Source: an uncultured Bacteroidales bacterium (lineage in GTDB: Bacteria > Bacteroidota > Bacteroidia > Bacteroidales > P3). Taken from it: a stretch of 64,000 bases of DNA. The DNA is taken from positions 62,001 to 126,000 of the forward strand of contig CALUHJ010000006.1 of the NCBI GenBank assembly GCA_944320415.1, given 5' to 3'. The first letter of the stretch is position 1. Each line of letters begins with the position of its first letter. Below the pieces are notes generated by a model. That model ran no database searches and had not been told where the DNA came from. It worked only from the letters and a program-made list of their open reading frames with translations. Positions 61,177-64,000 of the stretch are shown one piece after another. The position numbers and the translations under genes are program-made.

Positions 61177-62403
61177 TTATAAATATTTTCTCAACTTTAC
61201 TTCTAACGCTTTACCATGATATTGATAATATTTTTTCCTTTGACCACCATGTGTTACTTGATAAACAGGTATTTCCCAATCTTCTCCTGTTTCTGTAAAT
61301 ACAAATCCATTCGATGTAAAAGCGACATCCCAACCTATTGAAGGAATCCCATAAAAAAAACTATGAAATCTTTTAGCTGTCTCAAGCAATTCAATCCAAT
61401 AAGGCAATTTCATTCCACCAAATTTTTCTCCTGTATCTGGATGAAATCCATTTACAACTAAATTTTTACTTTTAGTAGGTTCATGATACCCAACATCTTG
61501 TAAACAACCATTCTCATCTATACCGACAAAAATACCTCCTCCGCTTGCATTATCCACAAGATTTCCTCCTGCTCCAAACCTCATGACTCCATCATAAAAT
61601 ATCACCTCACCATCATCTTTTAAAAAAGTTATTAATTTGAGTGTATTCAATGAAAGTGGATAAATCTTATCTATTTGTGGATGATTTTTCAATCGCTCTT
61701 GAATTATATAATTTGCATTACCAACTTTATCAATCAAATCAGACAGACAACTTTCTTTATCATTGATTAAAATCTTCCCATCATTTATTTTCAAACAAAA
61801 CGCACCCTTACCACTCTCACCTGTTACTTCTTTACAAAAGGCGTCAATATTCAATGAAAGAATATTATTTATATGTACAAACTTAAAATTATCATTCTCC
61901 AATATACCCCATTTTCCCTTACTAATCAATGCTAATGTTTTTGGATAAGGCATATTAAAACTTTTACAATATTGAGAAAACACAAATTTGTCTCTTGCCA
62001 ATACCAAATAATTAAAAGTGTAAAGTGTTCTTTCTGTCTCTCTTATTCTAAAATTGAGTATATTCCTTAATACCCTAAATTCTGTATAAGCGACATAATC
62101 TTTTGGAGAACGTGATTTCAAGTCTAAGCCATATAAAAAATAATAGTTACAAACTTCCTTGTACTTAAAAGTCCAAACTAAATTCTCAAATAGCATCTTA
62201 AACTTGGACTTTCTGACTCCGTTATACTGAGGCGTATTATATTTTTTATTAAATGGTAAATAACATGCGGCTGCATAACGAATCAAGAACGATTTGATTT
62301 CTTGTTTCAACCTTCCAAGAAATGTATCATTAACAAGAGGCTGATAATAATATCTTTTATATGGTCTCTCATTATGAATGAGCATAAACAATCTAAAATT
62401 CAT
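61177..62403 (-). CDS. Sugar-transfer associated ATP-grasp protein
   Basis: A 408-residue member of the ATPgrasp_ST group (PF14397) found in polysaccharide clusters. Key blocks are FGAGGNLVDNASGGGIFVGI, GFHPDTGEKFGGMKLPYW, GIPSIGWDVAFTSNGFVFTE and GEDWEIPVYQ. These genes are thought to add an amino acid or similar group to a sugar. It overlaps the preceding acyltransferase gene by 4 bases and is 2 bases from the opine dehydrogenase-like gene. Strongly AT-rich. Confidence 0.88.
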   Translation of the reverse strand: MNFRLFMLIHNERPYKRYYYQPLVNDTFLGRLKQEIKSFLIRYAAACYLPFNKKYNTPQYNGVRKSKFKMLFENLVWTFKYKEVCNYYFLYGLDLKSRSPKDYVAYTEFRVLRNILNFRIRETERTLYTFNYLVLARDKFVFSQYCKSFNMPYPKTLALISKGKWGILENDNFKFVHINNILSLNIDAFCKEVTGESGKGAFCLKINDGKILINDKESCLSDLIDKVGNANYIIQERLKNHPQIDKIYPLSLNTLKLITFLKDDGEVIFYDGVMRFGAGGNLVDNASGGGIFVGIDENGCLQDVGYHEPTKSKNLVVNGFHPDTGEKFGGMKLPYWIELLETAKRFHSFFYGIPSIGWDVAFTSNGFVFTETGEDWEIPVYQVTHGGQRKKYYQYHGKALEVKLRKYL

Positions 62404-63143
62404 AGTTTTGTTCTATTATAATGATATTTTTCATCCAATTTTTTCTCTTCATTCACATCAAATATTCTTTTTATGTTTGTTTTCTTCAACTTGGCTGGTA
62501 TTCCTGCATAAAAACAAAATTTTCCACAGTTGGAAAAATCTTTATTTACAACAGAACCTGAAGCAACTATTGAATAGTCTGGCAACACCGTTCCCTTTGA
62601 TATTGTGGATCTATTACCTATCCAACAATTATCACCTATTATTATGGGATTATTTAATGGCTCAATTACATTATTACATTCTATATAATGAAAACTAGTG
62701 TCTATTATTTGATTTTCCCATGTAATTCTACAATTATTTCCAATTGATATTTTATCAAAACAAATGATTTTATTATTGGCTCCTAACGTAGTACCATGAG
62801 TACCAAAATCCAATAAGCCATCTTTAGCAACTAAAATATAATTACTCATTCCTATCGGCATATCACCATGAAATATTATAGTTCCATCTATTTTCAATAT
62901 TGTAGGTGACATTGTACCCGGATGCCATTTTTTATCTCCTATTCGAATCATATTCGGCCTAATTACGCCACAAAATTTTATATTGCCTTTTAAACTTCTA
63001 AAAACCACTTTAGAATAAAAAACAATAGGTAACCTTACAGCTTGTCGGAACGGCAACATCTTAAAGTTAAAATACACTATTTTGAAAGGATTATGCAAGA
63101 ATATCACTAATAACAATTTAAAAAAACACCTTATTTTCTTCAT
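62400..63143 (-). CDS. Hexapeptide-repeat acyltransferase
   Basis: A 247-residue left-handed beta-helix acyltransferase from the ATG at 63143; a TTG at 63149 would also fit, overlapping the Wzx stop. Coils are seen in MIRIGDKKWHPGTMSPTI, ISIGNNCRITWENQIIDTSF and PIIIGDNCWIGNRSTISKGT, with a GIPAKLKK ending. It probably acetylates a repeat-unit sugar. Confidence 0.85.
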   Translation of the reverse strand: MKKIRCFFKLLLVIFLHNPFKIVYFNFKMLPFRQAVRLPIVFYSKVVFRSLKGNIKFCGVIRPNMIRIGDKKWHPGTMSPTILKIDGTIIFHGDMPIGMSNYILVAKDGLLDFGTHGTTLGANNKIICFDKISIGNNCRITWENQIIDTSFHYIECNNVIEPLNNPIIIGDNCWIGNRSTISKGTVLPDYSIVASGSVVNKDFSNCGKFCFYAGIPAKLKKTNIKRIFDVNEEKKLDEKYHYNRTKL

Positions 63144-63145
63144 TC

Positions 63146-64000
63146 TCAAAGTATATTATTTTTTTGTTTTGATTTAGCAAACACCATTGAAGAAACAGCC
63201 AATATCAATCTTGTTAAAGTTATAGCAATTGCTGCTCCTATATAATTGAAAAAATAAACTAAGGGTATAGAAAGTATAAAACCTAATAAAGAAGAAATTA
63301 CAGTCAATATTCTCAATTCTCTTTCAAATCCTTTTATCAACAAAAAATTAACTCCATAAATGGCATTCAATGCACCAGATAAAACAGATATAGACATTAT
63401 GCGAAGTACTATTACAGCATCGCTAAACTCATCCGTGAAAAATATATCAATCAAAAATGGTGCTGCAAAAAATAGAATTATTGTAAGCAATACAGAAAAA
63501 GATATATTTACTTTGGCATAAAAACTGTGTTTATCTATTCTTCTTGATAGGAAAGGATAAAAAGTTCTTGATAAAATAGCTGTAAACTGTCTAAAAATAT
63601 TTACAAATCTCGACCCTGGATCCAACTTACCGTTTGCAATGTCACCACCCACAAATCCCAATAACACTGTTGAAAAAGAGTTATACAGATTAGGCATAAG
63701 ATTATTTATAAATACATCCGTACTTGATTTTATTGTTCTTATAACGGATTTGAAAGGAACAGAAGTCAATTTTACATTCCATCTTATGAGAATATAATAC
63801 ATCGCTATTATTCCGGAGAGAACAAAACCGAGCGAAACGAAAAGAGGTTGCAATATATAATCATCCTTTTCCTTGATGAATACGAATATCAGGATTGTGA
63901 ACAATAGTTTCGACAGCAGATTAAGCAATGTCGTATATTTCATCCTTTCAATAGCCTGAAAGAACCAATCGGGGAACATTATATGTCCGGGTATCATAAG
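63146..64000 (-). CDS. Wzx-type polysaccharide flippase, 5' part outside window
   Basis: At least 285 residues of a multi-pass protein are visible, and the frame is open at position 64000, so the N-terminal third is missing. The motif FPDWFFQAIERMKYTTLLN matches the conserved centre of Wzx/PST flippases. Seven to eight membrane segments follow (LLFTILIFVFI, VSLGFVLSGIIAMYYIL, VLLTIILFFAAPFLI, LTVISSLLGFILSIPLVYFF). It would move lipid-linked repeat units across the inner membrane. Confidence 0.85.
   Translation of the reverse strand, partial: LMIPGHIMFPDWFFQAIERMKYTTLLNLLSKLLFTILIFVFIKEKDDYILQPLFVSLGFVLSGIIAMYYILIRWNVKLTSVPFKSVIRTIKSSTDVFINNLMPNLYNSFSTVLLGFVGGDIANGKLDPGSRFVNIFRQFTAILSRTFYPFLSRRIDKHSFYAKVNISFSVLLTIILFFAAPFLIDIFFTDEFSDAVIVLRIMSISVLSGALNAIYGVNFLLIKGFERELRILTVISSLLGFILSIPLVYFFNYIGAAIAITLTRLILAVSSMVFAKSKQKNNIL

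Overview
The window looks like a chromosomal segment of a Bacteroidota bacterium, most likely of the order Bacteroidales. The signs are TAnnTTTG -7 promoter elements in front of many genes, a Rho factor with a long low-complexity insertion, two proteins with clear type IX secretion C-terminal sorting domains and a third with a probable one, a putative Bacteroidota porin, HU-like (HU-HIG type) proteins, FloA/NfeD, and a stand-alone RfaE2-type nucleotidyltransferase. I cannot fix the genus from sequence alone.

Layout. 1-8.2 kb: the start of a NamZ/DUF1343 peptidoglycan exo-muramidase (-), then rho, a small unknown gene, a GDPD-like phosphodiesterase, glycyl-tRNA synthetase and a PAP2 phosphatase (+), and a putative porin downstream of thioredoxin reductase (-). 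9.4-18 kb: two complete electron-transfer-flavoprotein/acyl-CoA dehydrogenase modules (etfB-etfA-long ACAD, and bcd-etfB-etfA), separated by a gene for a 28-residue-repeat secreted protein and a tRNA-Glu(CUC). 18-29 kb: small outer-membrane and lipoprotein genes, trmD (-), then a run of + genes (unknown secreted protein, TPR protein, dedA, aroE, M50-like protease, panD, a flippase-like membrane protein, rfaE2). aroE has no ordinary start codon and lies in the -1 frame of dedA behind an in-frame A AAA AAG heptamer. 29-38.7 kb (-): uvrA, the argS-clpS-nfeD-floA cluster, and two secreted T9SS-type proteins. 38.9 kb: dapD (+).

39.7-64 kb, all on the minus strand, is a surface-polysaccharide region. 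In transcription order it holds a Wzx flippase (cut by the window end), a hexapeptide acyltransferase, a sugar-transfer ATP-grasp protein, an opine-dehydrogenase-like protein, a second ATP-grasp protein, three HU-like DNA-binding genes ending at a terminator, a Wzy-like polymerase candidate, two glycosyltransferases and an acetyltransferase, then capE-capF-capG (UDP-L-FucNAc) interrupted by small helical-protein genes, a WbuB-like transferase, a polysaccharide deacetylase, a large secreted protein, a DUF4143 ATPase, and gmd-fcl (GDP-L-fucose). The likely product is a glycan with L-fucose and L-FucNAc, perhaps carrying an amino-acid or opine group.

Two features cut across the layout. One is a dispersed repeat family (about 21-bp units with core GGATTCAGAAAAGAAAA, flanked by the palindrome CGGAATCAAATTCCG). 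It has copies in four intergenic regions and one in-frame copy inside rho that is translated as part of its disordered insertion. The other is a set of short-period direct repeats in promoter regions: 3 x 22 bp upstream of the HU genes and 3 x 33 bp upstream of the DUF4143 ATPase.
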